Assembly: GCA_034509755.1 (NCBI GenBank)
Contig: CM067546.1
Coordinates: forward strand, 10,194,970-10,258,969
DNA from: Anisodus tanguticus
Lineage: Eukaryota > Streptophyta > Magnoliopsida > Solanales > Solanaceae
Length of the DNA stretch: 64,000 nt
Direction of reading: 5' to 3'
Below are positions 1 through 10,059 of the stretch, piece by piece. The position numbers and the translations under genes were made by a program. Below the pieces are notes generated by a model. The model was given only the letters and a program-made list of their open reading frames with translations. It had not been told where the DNA came from and ran no database searches. Each line of letters begins with the position of its first letter. Position 1 is the first letter of the stretch.

Positions 1-2
1 TG

Positions 3-986
3 AAAGTTACACATGAAGATCGGGGTGGACGAGGCAAAGGCACATTTCGGGGCCGAGAAAGAGGCAGAGGCAGACAGTTCTTTGACAAATCTGCTATTGA
101 ATGTTATAAATGTCACAATTTTGGGCATTTTCAGTATGAATGTCCTAATTCAGTGAAGCAGGCTCACTATACCGAGATCAATGATGAAGATGAGATGTTG
201 TTAATGGCGCAGGTTGATGACAAGCAAGGCAAAAGGGAAGGGATCTGGTTTCTTGATTCCAGACGTTCGAACCACATGTCAGGAAACAAAGAGTGGTTCA
301 CACAACTTGATGAAGCATTCAAGCATTCTGTAAAACTTGGGAATGATTCCAAGCTGATGGTGATGGGGAAAGGAAGAATCAAGCTAGTAGTTGGAGGCCA
401 AACTCATACTGTGAGTGATGTTTTCTATGTACCTGAAATGCGTAATAACCTACTCAGTATAGGTCAATTACAAGAACGAGGCATCACCATTCTTATCAAA
501 CATGGAGTATGCAAGTTGTATCATCCGACCCGTGGTGTTATAATGGAGAGCATAATGATACCAAACAAAATGTTTGTAGTTATTGCAAACATCCTCATGA
601 AATCATCTTCTTGCTTCAATGCACAAATTGAAGAATCAAGCGAAATTTGGCACAAAAGATATGGGCATCTGAGCTATAAAAATATGAGGATGTTGCACAA
701 TAAAGAAATGGTTCGAGGGCTGCCAAACATTAAAATTCCAGCAAAAAGGTGTACAAGTTGCATGCTGGGAAAACAACATCGACATGTTATGCCAAAGAAG
801 AGCAATTGGAGAGCCACAAAAAAATTACAACTCATACACTCTGACATTTGTGGTCCCATCTCGCCTGCCTCCTATAGTAAAAAGAGGTACATATTAACAG
901 TCATTGATGACTTTAGTCGAAAGCTGTGGGTGTATTTTCTAAATGAGAAGAGTGAAGCCTTTATAACTTTCAAAAAATTCAAATAA
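3..986 (+). pseudogene. copia gag C-terminus, protease and N-terminal integrase
   Basis: The frame is open from base 3 to 986; the first ATG of this stretch (153) is internal. A basic RG-rich stretch precedes one CX2CX4HX4C zinc knuckle at 102-143 (CYKCHNFGHFQYEC), the nucleic-acid binding end of Gag. The protease active-site region reads FLDSRRSNHMSG, where active copia elements have D-S/T-G-x-SNHM; the glycine is lost, so the protease is probably dead. The GAG-pre-integrase HHCC motif follows (IWHKRYGHLSYKN ... CTSCMLGKQ), then the first integrase aspartate (SDICGP). The stop at 984-986 overlaps the next open frame, consistent with a single-base indel that split the polyprotein. Confidence 0.9.
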
Positions 987-2584
987 TGGTGGAGAAAGAG
1001 TGCGGTTTATCAATGTGCAACTTAAGAACAGATAGAGGAGGAGAATTCAACTCTAGAGAATTTTCAGAATTTTGCAAAACACAAGGCATAAGGACACAAC
1101 TCACAACAACATATACGCCTCAGAAAAACGGAGTTGCGGAGAGCAAAAATCGTACAATTCTCAATATGGTGAGATGCCTGCTTGAAGAAAAAAGGATGCC
1201 CAAAATTCTTTGGCCAGATGCTATGAAGTGGACGTGTCATGTTCTCAATCGGAGTCCCACTGCTTCCTTGAAGAACAAAACTCCAGAAGAATGCCGGAGT
1301 AATTCTAAACCTAATGTTGAATATTTCAGGGTCTTTGGGTGCATTGGAAATGTGCATATACCAGATGCAAGGAGATTAAAACTAGATGCAAAAAGCCAAA
1401 AGCAAGTTCTGATTGGCTACAGTGAAGAGTCCAAAGGGTATAAAATGATCAATCCCTCTACCAAAAAAATTACCATCATCAGAGATGTAATCTTTGAAGA
1501 AAATGAAGGATGGGAATGGAAGAGCACCAAAGAAGATACACAAGATATACTTGATTGGGGAGAAGCTTATGAGGAGACCTTCAATCAAGATGAAGAAAGT
1601 GAAGAAGAAGAAGAAGAAAATGCAAATTCAGATGAAGATGGTACAGTAGAGGAAAATACCACCTCTAGTGATGCAGCAGCCTCCTCAAATCCAATGACAG
1701 ATGAGAATACCACCTCCGGTGACGATGCAGCCTCCGGTAATGATGCAGCAACCCCATCTGTACGAGGACGAAGGGCCCCAACGTACCTAAATGATTATAC
1801 AAGTGGAGAAGGACTTTCTGAAGATGAGGTGCAAAATTTTGCATTACATATATCTGCTGATCCTCTGTTTTATGAACAAGCAGTGAAGTCAAAAAATTGG
1901 AGAGATGCAATGGATCTTGAGATCGAGGCAATGGAGAAGAACTATACTTGGAAGCTCGTAAAGGCGCCTGTGGGAGTGAAAGTGATAGGAGTAAAATGGG
2001 TGTATCGAACAAAATTAAACGAAAATGGAGAGATTGACAAGTGTAAGGCGCGACTGGTGGCCAAAGGGTATGCGCAAGAAAAGGGGATTGATTATGATGA
2101 AGTATTCGCACCTGTAGAAAGATGGGACACTATACGAATGGTGGTCGCATTGGCAGCAAGAAATGGTTGGAAGTTGTTCCAATTTTATGTTAAAAGCGCC
2201 TTTTTGCACGAGGAACTCACTGAAGATGTTTATGTTGCTCAACCACAAGGATATGAGGTGAAAGGAGAGGAGAACAAGGTGTACAAACTAAACAAAGCTC
2301 TTTATGGCTTAAAACAAGCCCCAAGAGCCTGGTTTAGTAAGATTGAAGGCTACTTCATCAAAAATGGATTTGAAAGAAGCTCCGACGATCACACTTTATT
2401 TGTCAAGAAACGTGAACACAACAAAATTCTGATTGTAAGTCTTTATGTTGATGATCTGATTTTTACAAGTAATGATTTGTTCATGATGAAAGATTTTAAA
2501 AGCTCTATGCAAACTGAGTTTGAGATGACTGATCTTGGAGAGATGAAATATTTTTTGGGGGATGGAAGTGCATCAAGGTGTTAA
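986..2584 (+). pseudogene. copia integrase core and reverse transcriptase
   Basis: This continues the polyprotein in a shifted frame. The integrase D,D-35-E core shows TDRGGEF and VAESKNRTI. An acidic, low-complexity linker at about 1590-1770 is rich in E, D, S and A. The RT domain starts near WKLVKAPVGVKVIGVKWV, has the GYAQEKGIDYDEVFAPV block, and keeps the catalytic SLYVDDLIF motif near 2440-2460. The frame ends early in a frameshift after KYFLGDG, where active relatives continue into the RT thumb. It would copy element RNA into cDNA in virus-like particles, but the breaks make function very unlikely. Confidence 0.92.
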
Positions 2585-3401
2585 TGGCATTTACATTAGT
2601 TAAAAAAAATATGCAAGTGAAATACTTGAGAAATTCGGGTTGAGCAACTGTAATGGAGTAAGAAATCCTATAGTTCCTGGAAACAAGTTGTCAAAAGAGG
2701 AGAACGGAGTAAAAGCAAATGACACCTTGTTCAAGTAGATTGTGGGAAGTCTAATTACATGACAATCACAAGGCCAGACATAATGTATAGTGTATGCCTC
2801 ATAAGCAGATTTATGTCCGATCCAAAGGAGATACACATGCTAGCAGCTAAGCGAATTTTGAGATAAATTCAAGCTACTGCTGATTTTGGTATTTTTTTTA
2901 AAAAAGGGATGCACAAGCGAGCTAATGGCATATACAGACAGTGATTATGCTGGTGATTTAGACGATCGAAAGAGCACCTCAGGTTATGTGTTCGTGCTAA
3001 GTGGGGGAGCTGTGGCTTGGGCGTCAAAAAAACAACCTGTAGTAACTTTATCAACTGCTAAAGCTGAATACGTTGCTGCTGCCTATTGTGCTTGCCAAAG
3101 CATTTGGATGCAACGAATTTTGAAGAAGATTGAAGGTACACAAACTGATTCTGTCAAAATGCTTTATGACAATTCTTCCACCATTAAGCTTGCAAAGAAT
3201 CCAGTTTTTCATGGAAGAAGTAAACATATTGATGTGAGATTTCATTTTTTGAGAAATCTTACAAGTAATGGATCAATTGATATGGAATATTGTGGCACAA
3301 ATAAGCAAGTAGCAGATATCATGACTAAACCATTGAAGCTTAATCAGTTTGAAAAACTCAGAGAAGCTCTTGGTGTTCGAAGTAGCTTGGGTATAAACTA
3401 A
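2585..3401 (+). pseudogene. copia RT remnant and RNase H
   Basis: The first 300 bases are RT/connection sequence scrambled by frameshifts and stops. From 2886 an open frame of 171 codons holds the RNase H domain typical of copia ends: YTDSDYAGDLDDRKSTSGY, the AKAEYVAA block with the catalytic Glu, and the C-terminal HIDVRFHFLRN and VADIMTKPL motifs. The apparent ATG at 2886 is internal to the domain, not a true start. The stop at 3399-3401 fits the natural polyprotein end, about 35 bp before the LTR. Confidence 0.9.
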
Positions 3402-3436
3402 CATGCAGTAGGCATGTTTAGTTTAGGGGAGGCATT

Positions 3437-3689
3437 TGTTAAGAGTCACGTGCCTTTTGAAGTAGTCTTTCTAGTTGCTAATAAGTTCCTAAATTTTATG
3501 AGTCTTGAGAAGTTTGTTCTATTTGAACTAGTCTTTTGTTGTCTTCTCTAATTACAAGGAGACGTTAGCTTATTTTAAGTATTTTATGTTTCTTGTAAGG
3601 CTATTTAAAGCCATTGCTGTTCTGCTTTCAAAATAACAAATACTTTTTTCACTTTGCTGCAATCTGCCTATTGTGTTAAATATTTATCA
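3437..3689 (+). repeat. 3' LTR of the first copia element
   Basis: A purine-rich tract (TTTAGGGGAGG) ends a few bases before TGTTAAGAGTCACG, the likely LTR start. The LTR is about 250 bp and contains CTATTTAAAG near 3600, a plausible TATA-like core. The right edge is set where the sequence becomes AT-rich relic (TTATCA around 3689). The 5' partner is outside the window, so the end is approximate. Confidence 0.6.
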
Positions 3690-3690
3690 A

Positions 3691-3891
3691 TTATATCCAA
3701 TATGCTACATTTCCAATTAATGTTTTAGATATTAAGTCATACATGTAATCTAAGTTTTCTGTTTCTGTAGAATTCATTAAAGCTATATATATTCCAAGAT
3801 TCCAATCATTTATCCTTCTACCTATTTCTTGTTCATCATAAACATTGTCTAGGTCTAGGAAATATCCATTGTAATTTACACCTTGTGCCAT
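3691..3891 (-). pseudogene. capsid-like N-terminal fragment of the pararetrovirus relic
   Basis: Sixty-six codons with the pattern of a gag/capsid-like helical segment: WNLGIYIALMNSTE, then DLISKTLIGNVAYWI. Caulimovirid capsids and gag proteins share this kind of start, with aromatic/hydrophobic helices and a leucine/glycine-containing ending next to a tryptophan. It is cut off by a stop close to the boundary with the copia LTR. The remaining capsid, including any zinc knuckle, is missing here. It is not a complete protein. Confidence 0.4.
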
Positions 3892-4314
3892 CGATCTTAC
3901 AAATTTTTTAAATTCAGCTTGTTGTCCTACTATGTTTTGGTAATCTAGTTTGTTTTCTTGTTATTACTTCTAGATTAGGGTCTATTAATTCTTCTTCAAG
4001 ATAATCATTGGTATCTTAATTTATTATATCATCTGTTTCTATTTCTGTATCTATAGGTCTATTGAATTCATCTTCTACATCACTTTCAGCTTCAACTTCT
4101 ATGATTGTATTTACTCTTTTCATTTTTTGTAAAGCCTTTATTATTTGGTTGTTTTCTTTTATTATTTCTGAGTTTTCTTCTTCTTCTATCTCTTCTATAA
4201 ATTCTGCTACTTGTATCTCTTGGTTAGCTAATTCAGTGTTGCTTTCTCTGTCTATATCGTTATCAATTTTTTCATTACTAGTTGTACTTTCATCACTTGT
4301 TTTGGTAATTTTCC

Positions 4315-5016
4315 TTACTTTCTTTTTTCCTTTAACATTCCTATCTGTTTTCTAAGAATATGTAATTCTTCCTTTAATTCTTCTAATTCTTGTTTTACTT
4401 CATGCAATTCTTCTCTCGTTTGTTTCAATTCAACTTTAGTTTCTTTTAGTATTTTCTTTGTATCTTTAAATTTATGTTTATATTTATTAAACCATTCTTC
4501 ATTATTATGTGATCTCAAATTTGTATTTTCTGTTCTTAACTCACATAATTGTCGTTCTTGTTTATCTAGTTTTAGGTTTAAATACTCGCAGGTAATTTTT
4601 TTTGTCTTTTAAGTAAATATTTTCACCTTTTGAATCGTTATCATTATCTGGTGTAGTTTTTTTTTTTTTTATAGGTTCATACTTGTATCTTTATCTTTCT
4701 ATTTTATTTTTCCCATGGTTCTTTAAGAACGTAAGTACACTAGGTTCTTGATTTTCCATTAAAATTGTCCTTTTTGATTTAATATTGCTAGACTGTCTAG
4801 TGTTTTTTCTACTTCTTTTGGTAATTTTGATTTTATTTTACTAATATATATCATTATAGGTTCTTTACTTCTTCTCCATGCATCTATTGGTACTAGCTCT
4901 AGTTGTTGAGTTGTAGTACTTGTATTTTCTTGACTCGTATTGGGTTCATTTTCTCGTGCTACTTGTTTACCTTTAATTTTATTAATTTCTTCTACTAATA
5001 TATTAAGTTTTTCCAA
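4315..5016 (-). pseudogene. coiled-coil reading frames of the pararetrovirus relic
   Basis: Two broken frames. The upstream one (5016-4759) begins MEKLNILVEEINKIKG and has a Lys/Pro-rich end. Its stop overlaps the ATG of the next frame (about 4758), which is the tight spacing seen in polycistronic plant pararetroviruses. The downstream one (4518-4315) is almost pure heptad-like K/E/L sequence (TREELHEVKQELEELKEEL), a strong coiled-coil candidate. Neither can be given a function from sequence; both may be assembly or virion-associated proteins. Several stops separate them. Confidence 0.4.
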
Positions 5017-5389
5017 TATTATTTTAAATGTTGGTACTTCGGATACATTTTATAATTTTGTTAATTCATCTCTTATCATTTGTTGCATTTGTGTTTGGTT
5101 CTCTCTTATTTCATCCATTATTACTAGTGTATTTTTCATTTGTTCTTTTACAATTATTGCTTCTCATATTGCATTTATTTTTTCATTAGGGTTAGTCAAG
5201 ATTCTTTTCTACCATCTGTTTCCCATATCTATCCATATTTTATCAAAATTTTAACATTGATGTTCCAATTGTTACTGTATTATAGGTATTTAAGTTTAGA
5301 AAATATTTCTTCTGATAAGGCTGCTTTTATCATTTTTAATTTTAATTTTTTCTTTATTATTGTCCTTTGTATATTCATATCTTATTGAT

Positions 5390-5851
5390 AAATCTCGTTT
5401 TTCCTTGGTCATTTATTTCAATTCCATTATTATTTATTTTATAATTTATCATGGTTAAAAAGTCACTTCCTAGTAGTAGTTCGTTAAAACTGTCATATTC
5501 TATTACTCCTATATTTATTTTATAATCTAGTTCTTGGATTTTGAATCTTAAATTAATACTTTTGGTAACTATTATTTCTCTTTCATTTTCAGGATAATTA
5601 TAAGTCTATGGATCTATTAGATTACAATCATTTTCGTTAATTTTACTTATATGTATAAAAAATTTAATAGCTCCAGTATTTATTTCAGCCATACAATTTG
5701 TTGTTATCATACCTTTAAATATTATTACCTTAATTTTTAATCTATTACTGCTTATATTTATTAAATCTAATATTCTGGGTTGTATAACACTTAAGCTGGC
5801 TTGTCGTGATATTATCGGTTCTTTTGTAATACTCAGTTTAGATCCTTCCAT
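5390..5851 (-). pseudogene. retropepsin-like aspartic protease segment with changed active site
   Basis: In minus orientation the segment contains CMAEINTGAIKFF (NTGA at 5669-5680) and about 190 bases later LLLGSDFL (about 5459-5483). This is the usual layout of a retroviral-type protease: active-site D-T/S-G-A, then a hydrophobic I/L-L-G-x-D-F. Here the catalytic Asp position reads Asn, so the enzyme would be inactive even if expressed. It lies upstream of the coiled-coil and capsid-like frames, which is not the usual capsid-protease-RT order. Confidence 0.5.
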
Positions 5852-5858
5852 TTTTATA

Positions 5859-6657
5859 TTAATTTTTTGATGGTGTCAAGGTTCTAGTATTAAAATCCAT
5901 ATATATTTCTTCTAGTATAGTTATCTTTGAATTCTCCCTGTGTTCTATATGTTCTAATATTTTCTGGTACATTTTTTGTACTAAACTATTTATTTCGTGT
6001 TGTTTCTTTACATGATGGTTTCCAGTTAGGGCATATATCATTTTTGTTTCGATACTTATTACTTTACTTCCTGGTGACATTGTTATTCCATCTAATTTGT
6101 AATATAACGTTAAGGCTAAGTCTTTGTGTTCATCTTTTAATGATATGCTAAAGTCTGGTTGTACTGTAAATTTTAGTTTTTGATATATTAAATTTTCTTT
6201 TATTACTGATATTAAGACATCTTTTAAATTTTCTAATATTCTATCATCTAGTATGTATATTTGTATAGGTGTATCTATGTTTTTACGAAAATATGTTTTT
6301 ATAGTAAATTCTACCCCTCCAAAGTATATGTTTTATATCTTTTTGCTTCTTTAGTAGATAATTTTGCTAACTCTCTTTTTATTACTTCATCTGTTATGAA
6401 GTTTATTTTTGTTCTTCCGTTTACACTTCTTGTATCTATTATATTTTCATGCTTTTGTGCTATATATCTAATTTCTTTATTTCTTTCAAATTATTTTGTT
6501 TTAAATATTTTCTTAATAGATAGTTCTTCTTTTCATCTTGTATTTTCTGGTACGTTTCTGGTTTAAAGCTTAATGTTTGTGTTATTCCTCCTTCATATGT
6601 ATTCATTTGGTAATATGTTTCTCTAGAATCTTCTGCTATCTCTTTTCCTCTATCCAT
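5859..6657 (-). pseudogene. movement-protein-like region of the pararetrovirus relic
   Basis: The right end starts with a clear ATG (6657) and MDRGKEIAEDSRETYYQ. Further along, MIYALTGNHHVKKQ (within 6080-5859) resembles the ALTNSHH-type block of caulimovirid movement proteins of the 30K superfamily, which open plasmodesmata. Between the two parts the frame is interrupted. Assignment is by eye only, from one short block plus position at the upstream end of the relic. Confidence 0.35.
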
Positions 6658-6660
6658 ATT

Positions 6661-6950
6661 TTAATAGGTTGATGTACTTATATTGTTCTTCTATAATATC
6701 ATTTAGATCTTTTAATTCATTATCTTTTCTGATTATTTCTCTTAATATTTCTTCCAATAGTTTCATATTTTCTTCTTCTTTTGTCTTAATCTTTCATCTT
6801 TTAATGCTATCATGTTTCTTAAGGTTTTAATAGTGTTTTCTTATTCATATATTTGTTTAGAATTTTCTTGTAAACGTTGATCTCTTTCTTTTATAAGATC
6901 TATACTTATTTTACAACTTATTATATGTTGGTTTATATATAATGTTTGGC
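6661..6950 (-). other. coiled-coil remnant at the upstream end of the pararetrovirus relic
   Basis: Minus-strand codons spell Glu/Lys/Arg-rich helical sequence (for example LIKERDQRLQENSKQ) broken by several stops. It looks like the end of a frame that preceded the movement-protein-like ATG. Right of about 6950 the pararetrovirus-like composition stops. Confidence 0.3.
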
Positions 6951-6960
6951 ACAAAGAGTG

Positions 6961-8700
6961 CAGTACAAGAAATGATCCACCTTCTTTTAAGGTGGATAAA
7001 TGCTATAGAATAATTGTGGACATGCTTTAACCGAGCTTCTATGAAATTTACAAATTCCGCCCAATTTCAATTTAGTTTTAACCACTACAAAGCAATGTAT
7101 TTTAGCGATTAATTTTTTTATTCAAAATCCAGAGGGATAAATTTACTGAAAAATAAATAAACATAAATAAAGAACTTTTATAAAACCATTGAGATTACTT
7201 AATTTCTTACATTAAAGATTTAATGTGAAATCATCTCTAAACATGGTTTGTTATAGGGGAAATGATGTAATAAATAAAGTAATTTTCTATGAAAGTTGCT
7301 TAATTATTTTGGAATGAGTTTTTAGTGTCACCCTCCAAAGCTTGAATTTTAAAAATTAAGATTTTAATTAGGTAGACTTGTAAATTCCATAGTTGTCTTT
7401 TAAAGTAAAATTAATACCTCAATATTCTTTTAAACTATCCTTTTTTGTCAGTTTAATACTTAGATTATGGGGCGTTACTCCCCTGAACTAAAACATGTTT
7501 TTTATTTAAAGACCCCCTCTAGTGACAAGTGACATAGAGAGTGGTCTCACACAATTAGAATTTTAGTTTGATTACTCAAAAATAAATTATTTTGCGAGTC
7601 AACACGAATTACAAAAATTTTAGAGTGTGATATTAAATTGAACCGAGATTAAATAATGAATCAGGTGAAAATAATTTTACACTCCCCAACTTTACTTTAA
7701 AAATCAAACTCCTCCTCAAGTTTGAATAATTGACATTTTCCCCCTATATGTCAATTGATTTTTTAAATGCCTATTTTACCTTTACATTATCAACCTTTAT
7801 CTTTTTCTTTTACTTTTTTAACATCATGACATTTTTCCTTTTTTAAATCTATTTAATAAATTTACCTATAAAAACAAATATTATTTTTAAGATTAAAAAA
7901 AGTGAGAAATACTAATTGAGTATATAAGTTAATGTTTTATATTGAACAAGATAATAAATTTAATTCTATTAGTAATAATCTAAACTCTAATATCTACTTA
8001 CACAAGTGAAAATAAGAGAATCATAACTTTATAAACATATTTCAATGTGGATAATATAAAAAATAATTTATAAAAATAGAGGATATATTTATAACAAATT
8101 CTTAAAAGATTATCTATTTACATTGTAAATAAATTTTAAAATTATAATTTAGGAAATATTCCATTAATAACAATCAAAAACTCATATTTCCATATAGACA
8201 ATAGAGAATAAGAAAATTTAAAACTAAATATATACACACGTGCATGCACGTAAGTACATACTTAATGCATGTAATATTAAAATTACAATCATAAAAGAAT
8301 AACGTTAGATTTTAAAACAAATTCATAAAAACATTAATCTACCGATAACGAAATTAAATAAAAATCTATAATAAGATATAAAATTATTTTATGAAGCTTA
8401 AGAATAAAATATTATACATGATATAAATAGGTATTACATAGATAGATGATTGAAAATGTTAAGAGTAAAATAGATATTTCATAAGATAAGGAAAAGAATA
8501 TCTATTATTCAAATTTGAGGGGAGAATTTGATTTTAAAGCAAAATTGAAGAGTATAAATTATTTTCAACCCATAAAGAATCTAATTTGTGTAATAAATGA
8601 AGATTACTGTAATTATTATAACATCTCTATGTCTAACAAACCAAGTGAAGATATGACACCACATTAATGATAAAAATCCAAACAATTAATTACCCAACAC
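6961..8700. other. AT-rich intergenic spacer
   Basis: No coding potential beyond short chance frames, and I recognise no element ends. The stretch is more than 70 percent A+T by eye, with many oligo-A/T runs. Its right part is the upstream region of the nsLTP gene. Short lines such as the one near 7470-7560 (CCCCTCTAGTGACAAGTGAC) look like decayed repeat but could not be assigned. Confidence 0.5.
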
Positions 8701-8711
8701 TTCTAAACTAA

Positions 8712-8719
8712 TATAAATA
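8712..8719 (+). promoter_or_regulatory. TATA box of the nsLTP gene
   Basis: TATAAATA, 86 bases before the ATG at 8805, within CTAATATAAATAGGC. The spacing allows a 5' UTR of roughly 55-65 bases containing a CT-rich stretch (CTCTCTTAAAAGCC...CTTCTTCTC), common in plant leaders. No other core element was resolved. Confidence 0.75.
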
Positions 8720-8804
8720 GGCTTTCCACCTTAGTCATTCATACATCTCTCTTAAAAGCCTTTCTTCTTCTCTTCTCATAGGAAACCATTAAACAATTGA
8801 AAAA

Positions 8805-9619
8805 ATGGCAAACACCCTTTTGACTTTGTTTGCTCTAGCTCTAATTTTAGGCCAAACAAATGCAGATATCCAATGTGGTACTGATGTTATACCAAAAGTA
8901 ATATCTTGTGAAAGTTTTATGATAGGTCAAGCTCCAACACCTAGCAAAGATTGTTGTGTTGGATTGCAAAGTTTGGCTAAAACTGCTGCTGCCTCACAAC
9001 CAGACCGCAAAGCTATTTGCACGTGCTTAGCAGCTGCCATGAAAACTTTCCCAGTGGACTTTAAGAAAGCTAAAAAACTTCCCGTTCTTTGCCACTTCAC
9101 TCCTTTTGTACCAATTGAACCCAATCCTGATTGCTCCAAGTAAGTATTTTTACTTTTTATTATAACATGGGTAATATTGCACTTAATTATTATGTTGTAG
9201 CTGACGTAGAGACGGATCCAAAATTTAATGTTTATGAGTTTCTAACATCGACCTTAAGTTAACACTATAATAATAATAATAATAATTGAGTATATATATA
9301 TATATATAAAGAATATGCAAAAGCTACTGGATTTCTGTGAACCAGTATCATGTCTCTAAATCCGCCCCTGCTATGTGTATCTGAATTATATATGAGGTGC
9401 AAGAGCATAAACACGGATCTATAACTCATCAGTATATTTGATTAAAAGTAGTTGATAAGTATCAGGTGTAAAAACCATATTTAAGTGTTGAACTTGGTTT
9501 TATATATTCTTAAAATTGAGGTTCTTCTGCTTACATATTTATTAGGATTTTTTTTGAATTGATTTTACTATCTTGATTTACCCTTTTCTTCCTGGCTATG
9601 CAATTTCAGGGTTATTTGA
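8805..9619 (+). CDS. non-specific lipid-transfer protein, type 1 (two exons)
   Basis: A small secreted protein that binds fatty acyl chains or lysolipids in a helical cavity; the family acts in the cell wall and cuticle and in some defence responses. The ATG at 8805 opens a 20-residue signal peptide (MANTLLTLFALALILGQTNA, cleavage before Asp21). The eight-cysteine motif is complete: Cys24, 35, 50, 51, 72, 74, 96 and 110, giving C-X10-C-X14-CC-X20-CXC-X21-C-X13-C, which fits type 1. QPDR (65-68) matches the usual T/S-x-DR box; the second box, normally PYxIS, is FVPIEP here. The exon can end at 9139 at a strong donor and resume at 9610, giving a C-terminus CSKVI and 114 residues; the unspliced frame stops two residues earlier. 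Promoter and start are clear. Type assignment is firm; substrate and tissue are unknown. Confidence 0.93.
9140..9609 (+). other. intron in the nsLTP gene
   Basis: Donor AA|GTAAGT at 9140 and acceptor TGCAATTTCAG ending at 9609. Type 1 LTP genes usually carry one intron just before the stop, exactly where this lies. Splicing joins AA to G (Lys), then GTT ATT TGA. The 470-bp intron is AT-rich and holds (TAA)n and (TA)n runs near 9270-9307. Confidence 0.8.
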
Positions 9620-10059
9620 AGAAGAAGTAAGAAGAAAACAATACAAAGGTAGAAGAGATGTAGTCTTTTGGAAGAGTGGCGAGTGGCAATGATGTTTTCT
9701 TATAAGAATGTTGTCAATTGTGATAAGAATGCTTCCAATTTTCTTTTTCGGCAATTGTCATCGTTGTTTTAGTTAAATGATAGAAAATCTATTTAAAACT
9801 ATGTTTTACCATTACTCCAACATCTTGAAAAAGATATGATATTATTATGAAAAATATGCATATTTGGCTTAGAAATTCAAGTGAAAAATTAATCGCAAAA
9901 GTGCGTATGGCAAAAAATAGATTATTTCTTTCAAGAAACTTCCGTCTACTATCAACTCTAAATTCACCATAAAAAATGTTTTGGATGGACGAAACATCCT
10001 GGTACCCCGCCATAAGTCTCATTTCGTTCTGCGACAAATTTAAAGGGTGAATTCTTGAT
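9620..10059. other. nsLTP 3' flank and spacer
   Basis: The first 150-200 bases should be the 3' UTR (purine-rich GAAGAAGAAG, then GT-rich sequence). No perfect AATAAA was assigned. The rest up to about 10060 has no recognised gene; a frame of 82 codons on the minus strand looks like chance. Confidence 0.5.

Larger units (their letters stand above)
1..3689 (+). mobile_element. Ty1/copia LTR retrotransposon, 5'-truncated by window start, with 3' LTR
   Basis: The domains run gag zinc knuckle, protease, integrase, reverse transcriptase, RNase H, then a purine-rich tract and an LTR. Integrase before RT is diagnostic of Ty1/copia. The coding region is broken near 986 (frameshift) and between about 2560 and 2890 (several frameshifts and stops), so the copy is not autonomous. 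The 5' LTR and most of gag lie left of the window. On the right it abuts AT-rich pararetrovirus-like sequence, into which it may have inserted. The lineage within copia (Tork/TAR-like) is a guess. Confidence 0.93.
3690..6960 (-). mobile_element. endogenous pararetrovirus relic (Caulimoviridae-like), heavily decayed
   Basis: A 3.3-kb, very AT-rich block on the minus strand carries a chain of short broken reading frames with pararetrovirus-like content. Read from right to left these are a coiled-coil stretch, a movement-protein-like segment, a retropepsin-like segment, another coiled-coil frame, and a capsid-like N-terminus. Stops and frameshifts occur every few hundred bases, so this is a fossil. 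No RT or RNase H part is present. Assignment rests on by-eye motif resemblance and on the succession of closely spaced short frames; the genus is not determined. A decayed Ty3-type element is the main alternative. Confidence 0.5.

Noticed and set aside
1665..2111. Minus-strand frame of 148 codons in the first copia
   Set aside because: Shadow of the RT region; no motif, and the plus-strand frame has clear RT blocks.
4062..5388. Plus-strand hydrophobic frames that look like membrane proteins
   Set aside because: Ser/Phe/Leu-rich translations are what AT-rich minus-strand Lys/Glu codons give when read on the opposite strand.
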